From Thiobacillus sp. 63-78 (GTDB lineage Bacteria > Pseudomonadota > Gammaproteobacteria > Burkholderiales > Thiobacillaceae): DNA of 64,000 nt. The position numbers and the translations under genes are program-made. Below the pieces are notes generated by a model. It made no database searches and was not told the origin of the DNA. It saw only the letters and a list, made by a program, of their open reading frames with translations. Positions 8,752 to 17,363 of the stretch are shown here, in pieces (the first letter of the stretch is position 1; each line of letters starts with the position of its first letter). The DNA lies in assembly GCA_001899765.1 (NCBI GenBank), contig MKWM01000017.1, positions 59,490-123,489 on the forward strand, in the 5' to 3' direction.

Positions 8752-9429
8752 TCAATACCCGGCGGATGCCGGCTTTGAACGGGCGCGACGGCGCCATGAC
8801 AGCCAGGCCGCCACGCTTCCCAGCACGAGGCCGCCCCACACGTCCACCGCCACATGCTGGCGCGTGGCGAGGGTGGAATACATGATGCCGGCACACCACA
8901 GCCCGTTGCACAGCAGACTCCATCGCGGCGCACCGAATCCACGCAGCAAGCGATCCAGCCAGATTCCGGAAAAAATGGCGGTGGCGACATGCAGCGAGGG
9001 AAAGGCATTGCCTGCGGCATCGATGTGCTTGAGAAAGCCCGCTGCAGGATAACGCGCCCAGTCAATATTGGCTGCAGGGACCGCGGTAGGCCAGAAGTAA
9101 AAAACCATCAGCCCCATCAGGCAAGTCCCCGTCATCGCCAGGGCGTATTGATGGAGTTCGCGTCGCGTCGCGAGCAACGCCGGGGGCAGGGAGACATATA
9201 CCCACAACGAGACATACAGCGCCATCGCCCATGGCTGGAAACCGATGGCCCGATCCAGCCAGGTAACGGGCATCACCGCGACCGGGTAGGCCGGGGCCTT
9301 GAGCACGCAGAAATACGCGCAGAAAAACAGGCCGATGAAAAGTGGCGTGCCCAATCCCTTCAGCATGGCGTGTCGGGCGATGGCCGTCGCAATCTGTCGG
9401 GTCCAGGGTGTTTGCTGGCTGTTCTTCAA
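8752..9429 (-). CDS. PAP2 superfamily membrane phosphatase
   Basis: This polytopic protein has the PAP2 signature: PSLHVATAIFSG (second motif with catalytic His) and STLATRQHVAVDVWGGL (third motif with the second His and the Asp); the first motif is less clear. About five to six hydrophobic segments are visible. A TTG at 9429 is preferred because GGAGGA lies 6 bases upstream, giving 225 residues; ATGs at 9468 and 9492 in frame have no such site. PAP2 enzymes dephosphorylate lipid phosphates or pyrophosphates on the periplasmic face. It lies within the lipid operon but is not, to my knowledge, a core aryl polyene gene. Confidence 0.8.
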   Translation of the reverse strand: MKNSQQTPWTRQIATAIARHAMLKGLGTPLFIGLFFCAYFCVLKAPAYPVAVMPVTWLDRAIGFQPWAMALYVSLWVYVSLPPALLATRRELHQYALAMTGTCLMGLMVFYFWPTAVPAANIDWARYPAAGFLKHIDAAGNAFPSLHVATAIFSGIWLDRLLRGFGAPRWSLLCNGLWCAGIMYSTLATRQHVAVDVWGGLVLGSVAAWLSWRRRARSKPASAGY

Positions 9430-9478
9430 GGCCAGTCCTCCGGGACACGGTCGTATCGATTCACGCATGGTGTGCCGG

Positions 9479-10282
9479 TCATGAAACGGCATCCCGCAAG
9501 CTGACAAAATTCAGTCCGGCGGCGGCGGCGGACTCCAGCACACCGGGCAGCACGGCAAGAACGACGGGAACGCCATGGGGTGACCGTGCGGCATTGCCGT
9601 CGTGCAACAGCAGAATGGCGCCCGCCCGCAGGTCGCGCAACAGCGCATGCCTGACCTGATCGGGGTCGCCGATCCGGGTATCGAAGCCCCGCGCCGACCA
9701 GCTGGCGAGCGTCAAGCCCAGTCGCACCAGCACGGGATCGAGAAAAGGATTGCGCAAGCCGGCCGGCGCACGGAAAAACAGCGGGCGCTGGCCGGTAATC
9801 AGGTGGAGCGTATGTTGCGCGGCCTGCACTTCGCGCATGAAGCCACGCGGGCCTTGCAGCGAAAAATCATGGCGGTGATGCTGGGTATGATTTTCCACGG
9901 CATGGCCACGGCGTACGATTTCCCGGCATAAATCCGGGTAGCGTGCCGCTTTTTCGCCCACACAGAAAAAAGTGGCCTGAACCGCGTAACGATCCAGGAT
10001 ATCCAGCACCCGCGGGGTCACGCCGGGATCCGGTCCGTCGTCGAGAGTCAGGGCGATTTCATTTCTGGCGACGGCGGCGGCAGGCAGGCGCGTCCAGTTT
10101 GGCCCCAGCCAGTGACTGCGCGGCCACAGGCCCACGACAGCCAGCAACAGGTGATCGATGATCACGGCACCCAGCGCCCAGCGCCACTGCGCGGGCGCGG
10201 CGATGACGCCCGCCAGCGCCAGACCGTGCAGCGCGAGGGATGCCCGGATCAACAGCGTGGGTTTCCAGGCTGAATCACGCAT
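9479..10282 (-). CDS. Membrane-anchored polysaccharide deacetylase (NodB/CE4 family)
   Basis: A 267-residue protein with two hydrophobic segments in the first 60 residues (RASLALHGLALAGVIAAP and ALGAVIIDHLLLAVVGLW) followed by a CE4 domain. The domain shows TLDDGPDPG (motif 1, catalytic base and metal Asp), VENHTQHH (motif 2, HTxxH metal ligands), FFRAPAGLRNP (motif 3 Arg) and the LLHDG motif. It would remove N-acetyl groups from an amino sugar at the periplasmic face. The ATG overlaps the MMPL stop by 8 bases. A longer open frame upstream is the shadow of the MMPL gene. An N-deacetylated sugar would suit a glycolipid carrying glucosamine, but that link is inferred. Confidence 0.87.
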   Translation of the reverse strand: MRDSAWKPTLLIRASLALHGLALAGVIAAPAQWRWALGAVIIDHLLLAVVGLWPRSHWLGPNWTRLPAAAVARNEIALTLDDGPDPGVTPRVLDILDRYAVQATFFCVGEKAARYPDLCREIVRRGHAVENHTQHHRHDFSLQGPRGFMREVQAAQHTLHLITGQRPLFFRAPAGLRNPFLDPVLVRLGLTLASWSARGFDTRIGDPDQVRHALLRDLRAGAILLLHDGNAARSPHGVPVVLAVLPGVLESAAAAGLNFVSLRDAVS

Positions 10283-12617
10283 CGGCTCGCCGGGCAAAAA
10301 TCGTCGAATAAACCAGCGCCAGGATGACGCCCGGCGCGACGGTGACGCCCATCGCCTGCAAGATGGAGACGTTGGACAGCGCAAGCAGGCCGAAACCTGC
10401 GACGGTGGTGAGGTTGGCAAACAGCATGGAGACGAGCGTGCGCGGCGGGATGGGTACGCGCGGGTCGGGCCGATCAAAAAACAGGGCGTAGTTGGAGCCC
10501 ACGGCGATCACCAGCAACAGCCCGACCAGGTGCAGAATGATCAGCTGCTGGCCGAACAGGCTGAGCCCCGCGGTCACCGTGATGACCGCCGCAGCCAGCG
10601 GCGCGATGATGCGCAGCACACGCAGGGGCGAGCGGAAAACCGCCCACAGCAGCGCGATAATGGCGACCAGTCCACCGAGCGACAGCACGATGGCTTCATG
10701 CAGGTAGCCGGAATACAAACGATCCGATTCGGCCTTCATGTCCACGAACCACACATCGGGCATCGTGCTCAGTGCAGCGCGAATTTGAGCCGCATCGATG
10801 CTGCCCCCCTCGGGCGCGGTCAGCGGCAACAAGGCACGCCATTGCCGCTGTTGCTGAATGAGCAGGGCGTCGACCGCCATGGCCATCGAGGTCTGTTTCA
10901 GATCGGCAGCCTGCAGAAGGGGGCGATTGCGCGCTGCGTCGACATCGTCCAGAAACGGTACAAACCGGCGAGCATCCACCGGCAGGCCTTCGACAGCCTG
11001 CGCAAGACGCGTTTCCAGCACGGCGCGCGCGGGCAGGCTGTGCTGCCGCGCGTGCTGCGTGGCCACGCTGGGAAGGTAACGGCTGGGGCTTTCGAACCCG
11101 GCCAGTTCGCCTTGTTCGACCAGCGTTTGCAGCCGCGCGGAAACGTGCTCGGAGGCACGCAGGACAGACTCCTGATTCGCACCGGACACGACGACCAGGT
11201 AGCGCACATCCGGCGCGCCCATGTCGGCGCGCAAACGGGTATCGAGTTCCACATCCGCTTGCGACACCGGACTGAGCGATGCAATGTTGGCATTCCACAA
11301 ACTGGCTCGATGATCGACCACAATGGCGCAGGCCGCCAGCAGCACGATCGCCGCGGGCCAGCGCAGGACCGCGGCGCCTTGCACGGCCCGGGAGAGGGCA
11401 AGGCCGATAGCCGATACATCATGAATACGGAAATTTGCGGGCAACAGGGACGGCAGGACGAAGCGCGTCACGGTCGCGGCCGCGATCAGCCCGGCCATGG
11501 CATACAAGCCGAGTTGAGCCAGGCCCGGAAAACCGGACAGCAGCAGCGAAGCAAAGCCGAATATCGACGTCAGCACGCCGAGGCGGATGGTGGGCCAGAA
11601 GCGCTTGATCCAGTCCTGGCGATCCGCGCTGTTCTGTTCCGATTGCACAAACAGGTAGATGGAATAGTCCACCGCTTCACCGATCAGGGCAGTACCGAAT
11701 CCCAGAGTAATGCCGTGTACCGTGCCAAAGCCCAGACTGACGGCCGCAATACCCGCCAGCACACCGCTCATCACGGGCAACAACCCCAGTACCAGTGCGC
11801 TGAAGGAACGATAGACGAACCATAGCAGCGTTGCGATGAGCGCAAGACTGATCAGGGACAGGCGGGTGACCTGGTGCTTGATGCTGTCGCGCGACGTCAC
11901 CGAAAACACGCCGGGACCGGTCATCACCAGTTTGGCGGAGGGCGTGGCGCCGGGTGCGTGATCGAACGCCTGCCGAATTGCGGCCATGGCGCCTTGCTGG
12001 GCGTCGGTGTCGCTTCCCGCGGCTCGCGTTTGCAACAGCATCAAGGCGCGCGAGCCGTCCCGCGAGGCCCAGACTCCCTCCACTTGTTTCGGGTGGGTGC
12101 CGTGGTCGAACTGGTCGAGCAATTGCACCATTTCTCCGGTTGGATCGCGTGGCAGCATGGACTTGACCAGCAAACCAGCCGGCGAGGCCAGCAGGTCGAT
12201 GCTCTCGCTCAAGGCGGCATGCAGGCCTTCGACGCTGAAGCGCGCAGGAACCACTGCCGGGCTCAACAGGTAACGATTGTTGAACAGGAACATGCGGTCG
12301 CGTTCGGCATTGACAGGCTCTCCGTTATTGACGTTCAGGAAAGCATGATCGGCGCGCAGACGCTGTGCGATCTCCCTGGACAGTCTGGCACGGGTCGGCG
12401 CATCGGCACCCTCTATGCCGACCAGGATCAAGCGTGAAGCGAGGCCATCGCGTATTTGATCCATGAGCAGTTGCTGCTCAGGCGTGGGGCTGCGCGGCAG
12501 AAATGCCGACAAGTCGGTGGTGAAGTGGGTGCGGCTGATGATGCCGATGCAGGCCAGCAATGAAACCAGCCACAGCACCATCGCGGTGGCGCCAGAGTGT
12601 CGCGGCGGGCTCATCAC
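10275..12617 (-). CDS. MMPL/RND-type lipid exporter of the polyene cluster
   Basis: A 780-residue inner-membrane transporter with one N-terminal helix (residues 12-30), a periplasmic domain to about 235, a six-helix bundle (about 240-400), a second helix/periplasmic domain and a final bundle (about 635-775). This duplicated topology fits the MMPL family, and the protein is annotated as a predicted exporter in aryl polyene clusters. DFRLxxFxP-like DLSAFLPRSPTPEQQLL follows the first helix, as in that family. It overlaps the LolA-like gene by 4 bases and the deacetylase by 8. It presumably moves the lipid to the outer leaflet of the inner membrane or to the LolA-like carrier. Confidence 0.88.
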   Translation of the reverse strand: MMSPPRHSGATAMVLWLVSLLACIGIISRTHFTTDLSAFLPRSPTPEQQLLMDQIRDGLASRLILVGIEGADAPTRARLSREIAQRLRADHAFLNVNNGEPVNAERDRMFLFNNRYLLSPAVVPARFSVEGLHAALSESIDLLASPAGLLVKSMLPRDPTGEMVQLLDQFDHGTHPKQVEGVWASRDGSRALMLLQTRAAGSDTDAQQGAMAAIRQAFDHAPGATPSAKLVMTGPGVFSVTSRDSIKHQVTRLSLISLALIATLLWFVYRSFSALVLGLLPVMSGVLAGIAAVSLGFGTVHGITLGFGTALIGEAVDYSIYLFVQSEQNSADRQDWIKRFWPTIRLGVLTSIFGFASLLLSGFPGLAQLGLYAMAGLIAAATVTRFVLPSLLPANFRIHDVSAIGLALSRAVQGAAVLRWPAAIVLLAACAIVVDHRASLWNANIASLSPVSQADVELDTRLRADMGAPDVRYLVVVSGANQESVLRASEHVSARLQTLVEQGELAGFESPSRYLPSVATQHARQHSLPARAVLETRLAQAVEGLPVDARRFVPFLDDVDAARNRPLLQAADLKQTSMAMAVDALLIQQQRQWRALLPLTAPEGGSIDAAQIRAALSTMPDVWFVDMKAESDRLYSGYLHEAIVLSLGGLVAIIALLWAVFRSPLRVLRIIAPLAAAVITVTAGLSLFGQQLIILHLVGLLLVIAVGSNYALFFDRPDPRVPIPPRTLVSMLFANLTTVAGFGLLALSNVSILQAMGVTVAPGVILALVYSTIFARRADA

Positions 12618-13204
12618 CGTGGCGTCAACTTTTCGATGGTCATCAACGACCTGTCGCCATCGGGCTGAAGGATCTCGATACTGCGCACCGCGTCCCCGGC
12701 CCCTGCTATCCTGATCCGCGCGATGATGGCGCCGACCCTGGCATCAAGCGGAGTGAGGATGAGCGTCCAGTCTTCCAGATCGCCGCTGAGCGCCAGGTGA
12801 TACACGCGCTCAAGCGCCTTGCGATCGCCGGCCAGCGTGGCGCGGATGCTCTCGATCATGCCGCCCACCTCCGGGTAGTCCCTGATTTGCAGGACGCGCT
12901 TGCGTCGCCCGCGCTCCAGGGTGAGGGTATCGCCATCCAGCACCATGGTTTCGGGTCTTGGTTTCAGGGTGCGCTTTTCCAGGTGCGCCGGAGCGATGAA
13001 CAGCAGTTCGCCGGACGACTCGACCGGCTGGTCGAGAATGGAAATGGTTTTTTTCTCGGTGAAGGTGGCCGTGCCTTGTGGCTGCTTCGCCAGACTGGCC
13101 ATGAGTTGCGCAATGGAAAGCGGGGCCGCGTGCCCGGTCTGGCAAAGCAGCACCAGCCCGGCAAGCGCGCAGAATCGGGAACGGGACGGCCCGAATCGGC
13201 TCAT
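12614..13204 (-). CDS. LolA-like outer-membrane lipoprotein carrier family protein
   Basis: A 196-residue exported protein with a signal peptide (ALAGLVLLCQTGHAA) followed by a LolA-like fold: TATFTEKKTISILDQPVESSG and LLFIAPAHLEKRTL resemble the strand-rich lipid-carrier domain found beside MMPL exporters. It likely shuttles the polyene lipid across the periplasm. Its start overlaps the acyltransferase stop by 4 bases and its stop overlaps the MMPL start by 4 bases, so it is fully embedded in the operon. It is distinct from housekeeping LolA. Confidence 0.83.
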   Translation of the reverse strand: MSRFGPSRSRFCALAGLVLLCQTGHAAPLSIAQLMASLAKQPQGTATFTEKKTISILDQPVESSGELLFIAPAHLEKRTLKPRPETMVLDGDTLTLERGRRKRVLQIRDYPEVGGMIESIRATLAGDRKALERVYHLALSGDLEDWTLILTPLDARVGAIIARIRIAGAGDAVRSIEILQPDGDRSLMTIEKLTPR

Positions 13205-14139
13205 TGACAGGCCCCCTTCCGGCGCCAGAAATCAAAGAAATTGAACCAATTGTAGGGGCTGCTGCGGCTGTGGCGTTCCAGACTTGCGACATAGGCCGCT
13301 ATCGCCATCTGGATGGCGGCATCCCGCTCCTGCCGGCCAATGCCGCCGAAATCGGCCAGCCTCTCGAAGTGGATCGCATAGCGGTTTCCCCCCAGATAAA
13401 GGCCGCTCATGAACAGCACCGGCCGCCCGAGCATGGCGGCCAGGCGCATCGGGCCGACCGGAAATTCGGCATTCTCCCCAAGAAAGGGGATGCTCACGGT
13501 CGGGCCGTCACCGAGTGTGCGATCGCCCAGCATGCCGAGAACCATGCCCGCGTCCAGACAGGACCGCACCCGCAGCATCGAGTCGAGCTGTCCCAGCGGG
13601 ATGATGTCCTGTTCCGCTGCCGGATTCATGGCGGCCAGTGCGGCGTTGAGCTTGCGGGCGTTTTCCTCGTACATGACCATGCCCACCTTGAGGCCCGGCT
13701 GACGACGGCCGAGGGCTCGCATCACTTCGAAACTGCCCAGATGCGCCCCCATCAGGAAAGCGCCGCGACCGGCCGCCAGCACTTCCCTGATGACCGCCTC
13801 GCCATGTACCTCCACCTGGAACAGGTCGAAACGCGCATTGATCAGGAAGAACCTGTCGTGAATGGTCGAGGCAAAACTGTGGAAATGGCGGAACAGGTCA
13901 GCCAGCCGGGGTTCCCGCCCCAACGCCCGGCGCAGGTAGGCACGCGAGGCGGCCCTGGCAACAGGTGAAAAAATCAGGTAGTAGAAAATGGCCCCGCCCA
14001 GAATCGGGCGGGTAGGCGCACGCCCCAGCTTCAGGGTAAGCCAGGCCATCATCCGCAGCATGACCCTGTTGCTGCGCTCCGGACGCTGCGCCCACTCCGC
14101 CCGGGGGGTGCCTGGGGACGGATGCCGCGGCATGTTCAT
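13201..14139 (-). CDS. LpxL/HtrB-like lipid acyltransferase
   Basis: A 312-residue protein of the bacterial lipid A acyltransferase family. GAFLMGAHLGSFEVMRAL contains the HxxxxxE-type catalytic box (His near residue 133), and MLGDRTLGDGPTVSIPFLGE plus FPVGPMRLAAMLGRPVLFM are conserved blocks of the family. A hydrophobic stretch near residues 45-65 would anchor it. It overlaps both neighbours by 4 bases. In aryl polyene operons such an enzyme is thought to acylate the glycolipid; substrate specificity is not visible in the sequence. Confidence 0.87.
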   Translation of the reverse strand: MNMPRHPSPGTPRAEWAQRPERSNRVMLRMMAWLTLKLGRAPTRPILGGAIFYYLIFSPVARAASRAYLRRALGREPRLADLFRHFHSFASTIHDRFFLINARFDLFQVEVHGEAVIREVLAAGRGAFLMGAHLGSFEVMRALGRRQPGLKVGMVMYEENARKLNAALAAMNPAAEQDIIPLGQLDSMLRVRSCLDAGMVLGMLGDRTLGDGPTVSIPFLGENAEFPVGPMRLAAMLGRPVLFMSGLYLGGNRYAIHFERLADFGGIGRQERDAAIQMAIAAYVASLERHSRSSPYNWFNFFDFWRRKGACQ

Positions 14140-14465
14140 GACGAGCCCGCCTGCGCAAACACCATGACACCGCTCGCCACACCGCGCTCACCGCCAGCCG
14201 GATCCGGACAGCGGATCTCGAAGCGGACGCCACCCGTCGGCGGCGCGGTGCAATACAGGACAAGGGGCTCACCGGGGCTGACCGGGCTGAGGAACTTCGC
14301 CACCCTGATTTGCGCGGCCATGGCCGGCACCCCCTGCCGTGCCGCCAGGGCGCGCAACGCCGCGTCGAGCAACACCACCCCGGGGAGAACCGGCCGGCCA
14401 GGGAAATGCCCCGAATAAGCCCGGTGATCGGCGGGGATGTGCAGGGAGATCGCATGCTCACTCAT
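14136..14465 (-). CDS. Small hotdog-fold dehydratase, ApeI/FabZ-like
   Basis: A 109-residue single hotdog domain. ISLHIPADHRAYSGHFPGRPVLPGVVLLD carries the FabA/FabZ catalytic region GHFPGxPVLPG with its His, and the rest is a compact hotdog core. Length matches the ApeI-type dehydratase of aryl polyene clusters. It overlaps the ligase stop and the acyltransferase start by 4 bases each. Working with the second dehydratase at 6264-6713, it would remove water after each ketoreduction to give a conjugated chain. Confidence 0.87.
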   Translation of the reverse strand: MSEHAISLHIPADHRAYSGHFPGRPVLPGVVLLDAALRALAARQGVPAMAAQIRVAKFLSPVSPGEPLVLYCTAPPTGGVRFEIRCPDPAGGERGVASGVMVFAQAGSS

Positions 14466-15823
14466 GCCGCCATCCCGGTACTGGATCGCGCTTCCAGGCT
14501 TGCCTGCAGATCCTGGGTGAACTGGCCGGGGAGCTTGCCGGTGGCGTTGCGCGGCAGGGCATCGACGAACAGCAGGGGGCGCGGCAGAAAGACGGGGTCG
14601 ATGCGCTCGCGCAGAGCCCGGACCAGGGCAGCCGGGGTGAAGCCGGGGGCGACTACCAGGGCGGCGAGACGGCCGACACGCTCCGGACTGTCCTCGCGCG
14701 GCAGCAGGAAAACCCCATCCTGTACACCCGGAATGGTATGCAGCTGGTGGTTGAGATACGCGAGCGAGGTGCGTTTGCCGGCGATATTGACCTGGTCGGC
14801 ATGCCGGCCGTACAGCAGGAACGTGTCCGACGCCGTGTCGTTGCCGGTGAGTTCAATGACATCGGTGAGCCGGATCGGCTTGTCGAGGTGCCCGCCCTCG
14901 GCCCAGATGATCTGCCCCTCCCTGCGCACGCGAACATCCGGCAGGGTTTGCCACTCGGCCCCCGCGGCGGTATGCCGCGAAGCAAGCTGACCCGTCTCGG
15001 TACAGCCGTAAATCTCGTGGAGCGACACACCGAAACGGGCTTCGGCTTCACGAGCCAGATCCTGTGGCAGCGGAGCGGTGGCCGAAAGCAGCCGGTCGGC
15101 CACCGGCGACAAGGTCTGATCCGCGAGCAGCACACGCAGGTGGTAAGGGGTCGTCACCAGCACCCGGGGACGCGGCAGTTCCTCCAGGGCGGTACAAATG
15201 TCCGCGGGGTAGAAGGGACGGCCGGCATGCAATGCCGCGCCGCTTTGCAGCGGCATCAGCACGGTGGCCTCCAGGCCATACATATGCTGCGGCGGGACGG
15301 TGCCAAGGACGGCATGACCCGCGCCAATGCCCAGACGCGCCGCCCCCGCGCGCGCGTTGCGCACCAGATTGCCCCAGCGCTTGACATGGGGGACCGGCAC
15401 GCCGCTGGAGCCGGAAGTGAATACCTGGGCGACGATCTGTTCGCCGGCGATGCCGGGAACAACGAAATTGGCCGTCAGCGGCGGGATCGACTCAGGATAG
15501 CGGAAGGTAGTCAGATCAACGCCGCCATCCTTCTTGTCAACAATGCAGAAAACATCCGGTGCGATACGCTGCATCTGCCGGACCATCTCAGGCGTATGGG
15601 TGGAGGGCAGCAAGCTGACCCGGCCGCTGACGATGCAGGCTGCCAGCGCGACGGTAAAGCGATAGCGGTCGCCGCACAGGTTGAGCACGTTCTGCCCCAA
15701 CGGCAACTGGCCGGCGATGTACTCGACCTCGCCCAGGAACCGTCTGACGCTGACCGGCATGCCGCCACGCCAGGCCATCACGGCATCGGGGTGGCGATGG
15801 GCAATGAGCGGCAGGAAAGGCAT
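14462..15823 (-). CDS. AMP-dependent acyl/aryl-ACP ligase of the polyene cluster
   Basis: A 453-residue adenylate-forming enzyme. QVFTSGSSGVPVPHVK is the phosphate-binding P-loop, EIYGCTETG is the motif 5 equivalent, FLLYGRHADQVNIAGKR contains the Asp/Lys hinge and FVDALPRNATGKL holds the C-terminal catalytic Lys. It would activate the aryl starter acid and load the operon ACP (the ApeH role). The ATG at 15823 is chosen, 14 bases after the membrane-protein stop; no clear ribosome binding site is seen and the frame extends further upstream. No ammonia lyase that would make a cinnamate starter is in the window. Confidence 0.86.
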   Translation of the reverse strand: MPFLPLIAHRHPDAVMAWRGGMPVSVRRFLGEVEYIAGQLPLGQNVLNLCGDRYRFTVALAACIVSGRVSLLPSTHTPEMVRQMQRIAPDVFCIVDKKDGGVDLTTFRYPESIPPLTANFVVPGIAGEQIVAQVFTSGSSGVPVPHVKRWGNLVRNARAGAARLGIGAGHAVLGTVPPQHMYGLEATVLMPLQSGAALHAGRPFYPADICTALEELPRPRVLVTTPYHLRVLLADQTLSPVADRLLSATAPLPQDLAREAEARFGVSLHEIYGCTETGQLASRHTAAGAEWQTLPDVRVRREGQIIWAEGGHLDKPIRLTDVIELTGNDTASDTFLLYGRHADQVNIAGKRTSLAYLNHQLHTIPGVQDGVFLLPREDSPERVGRLAALVVAPGFTPAALVRALRERIDPVFLPRPLLFVDALPRNATGKLPGQFTQDLQASLEARSSTGMAA

Positions 15824-15837
15824 GGGCGACAAGCAGG

Positions 15838-16524
15838 TTACCTGACCTGGCGGGCGCGCGACGAAGCGTCCGGAAGCATGGTGGAGGTTTTCCGGCAGGC
15901 GCGAATCCCATCCAGGATGCTGTGTTTTTCCAGATGCGGCAGCGTGCACAGGCGAACCAGATATTCAGCGGCGAACATCAGTGCAATCAGCGGAAAAGAG
16001 AGAAAATTGGCAAAAATCGACCAGATCTCAATACTGGAAAAGAAAAACAGAATGCCCGACACCAGGCTGACCGCCACAAAAAACAGCATCCACGCCAGCG
16101 TGATCTGACGCGTATACCGGGCCAGATCCGGCGCGAGATGGCCGTGCACCGCTTCGGCAAACCGGCTGCACATGGCTTTCCGCCCGCCCGTCAGGGTAAC
16201 GCCGAAAGCAGCCGCCAGCATGGCATAGGTGCCGGCGTGCTGCAGAAAATACACCCAGCTGAAATTCCGTTCCAGTTCGCCCCAGAAAGCCCACAACACG
16301 CCTGCCACGGCCGCGCCCAGCAGCAGCATGGCTGGCCTGGCGGGCGAACGCCAGGCCAGCCAGAGCAGGAACGTGAAGGCGGGAGCCAGGGAAACAGCCA
16401 CGCCCAGCGACGGGAAGGTGGTCGCGGCCGACGTGGCCGCGCTGTAATACGCCAGGATGGAATACGTCACGCCCAGCCCCGCGATACCCATCCCGCGCAC
16501 AACCCGTCCCGGAGGAAAATTCAT
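15838..16524 (-). CDS. COG4648-type polyene-cluster membrane protein
   Basis: A 228-residue inner-membrane protein with about five hydrophobic segments (near residues 10-30, 38-58, 65-82, 90-112 and 150-215). The position between the ACP and the ligase, and the phrase FVAVSLVSGILFFFSSIEIWSIFANFL, match the predicted membrane protein (COG4648) that accompanies aryl polyene clusters. Its function is unknown. It overlaps the ACP stop by 4 bases (ATGA). The C-terminal tail of about 25 residues is basic and soluble. Confidence 0.75.
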   Translation of the reverse strand: MNFPPGRVVRGMGIAGLGVTYSILAYYSAATSAATTFPSLGVAVSLAPAFTFLLWLAWRSPARPAMLLLGAAVAGVLWAFWGELERNFSWVYFLQHAGTYAMLAAAFGVTLTGGRKAMCSRFAEAVHGHLAPDLARYTRQITLAWMLFFVAVSLVSGILFFFSSIEIWSIFANFLSFPLIALMFAAEYLVRLCTLPHLEKHSILDGIRACRKTSTMLPDASSRARQVR

Positions 16525-16790
16525 TTTGTCCTGTTCGCCGCAATGTGCCGGGTCAGGTTGGCAAGGGAACTGAAAATATGGACGTTGTCCGCATTATCGG
16601 CACGCAGTTGAAAACCGAAATGCCGGGAAACCACCAGCGCCACTTCCAGGATGTCGATGGAATCCAGTCCAAGTCCTTCGCCGTAGAGGGGGGCATCGGG
16701 CTGGATTTCCTGTGGGCTGATTTCAAGATTGAGGGCGGAAACGACGAGGCTGGCGACTTCGTTCTGCAATTCAGGATTGGCTTCAGGCAT
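16521..16790 (-). CDS. Acyl carrier protein of the polyene cluster
   Basis: An 89-residue carrier protein. GLGLDSIDILEVALVV places the phosphopantetheine Ser at about residue 44 in the usual DSxDxLE setting. It is the first gene of the 13-gene minus-strand operon and the only carrier protein seen in the cluster, whereas E. coli-type aryl polyene clusters carry two. The ATG at 16788-16790 lacks an obvious ribosome binding site, but a consensus -10 lies about 53 bases upstream. Confidence 0.92.
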   Translation of the reverse strand: MPEANPELQNEVASLVVSALNLEISPQEIQPDAPLYGEGLGLDSIDILEVALVVSRHFGFQLRADNADNVHIFSSLANLTRHIAANRTK

Positions 16791-17120
16791 GGCAATTCAT
16801 AACAAAATGGCTAGGGCACCCGAGGCAATCGGGCCGGCACCCATTATATTCGGTATGTGACCCAAGCAAGTCTGACCTGATCAAAGGCTTGCGGCGTCCC
16901 CAGGCGCGCAGGGTTACGTCGGCCGGCGAGGTCTTCTGCTACGTCCGTTCCGCCTGCTTTCCTGCCGCACATCGCCTTCCCTGCCGGGCAAAGGATCCGC
17001 TCCCCCGAATTCGGCCCGCGCAGAGGCGGCGCGGAAAATCCTTCTGGAAATATCCCGGAAGACTTGTTACCATGCTCGTTTTTCCCGCAACAGGAAGCTT
17101 TCCCAGGAAGCCCACTTCAC
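16791..17120. other. Divergent intergenic region between the ACP gene and rpsU
   Basis: These 330 bases separate the minus-strand polyene operon from rpsU. Apart from the TATAAT noted at 16843-16848 and a TTGTTACCAT stretch at 17063-17072 that could serve rpsU, no gene, hairpin with T-tract or repeat was recognised. It is the right junction of the inserted lipid cluster. Confidence 0.5.
16843..16848 (-). promoter_or_regulatory. Consensus -10 element upstream of the polyene operon
   Basis: On the minus strand the sequence reads TATAAT here, about 53 bases before the ACP start. A 17-base spacing leads to a poor -35 (ACTTGC), while TTGCTT at 15-base spacing is the other option. It is the best promoter candidate for the 13-gene operon. 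Confidence 0.4.
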
Positions 17121-17333
17121 ATGCCCAGCGTCAAAGTCAAAGAAAACGAGCCGTTCGACGTCGCCCTGCGCCGTTTCAAGCGTTCCATCGAAAAAGTCGG
17201 TCTGCTGACCGAATTGCGCGCCCGCGAGTTCTACGAGAAACCCACCGCCGAGCGCAAGCGCAAGCTCGCCGCCGCGGTCAAACGCCAGAGCAAGCGCCTG
17301 CGCAGCCAGCAACTCCCCCCCAAGATGTATTGA
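17121..17333 (+). CDS. rpsU: 30S ribosomal protein bS21
   Basis: A 70-residue basic protein starting [20 protein letters not shown], the hallmark of bS21, with the Arg/Lys-rich C-terminus. It binds the 30S platform near the anti-Shine-Dalgarno end of 16S rRNA. The upstream open frame (19 more codons) is rejected because the start shown matches the family. It heads the rpsU-yqeY-dnaG-rpoD macromolecular synthesis operon, with 30 bases to yqeY. Confidence 0.98.
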   Translation: MPSVKVKENEPFDVALRRFKRSIEKVGLLTELRAREFYEKPTAERKRKLAAAVKRQSKRLRSQQLPPKMY

Positions 17334-17363
17334 TTCTGCGTCCACGCAGAATACGCTTCACCC

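Noticed and set aside
10158..11825. A 555-codon plus-strand open frame opposite the MMPL gene
   Set aside because: Shadow frame with high Gln/Arg/His content and no recognisable fold; the minus-strand gene has clear transporter topology.
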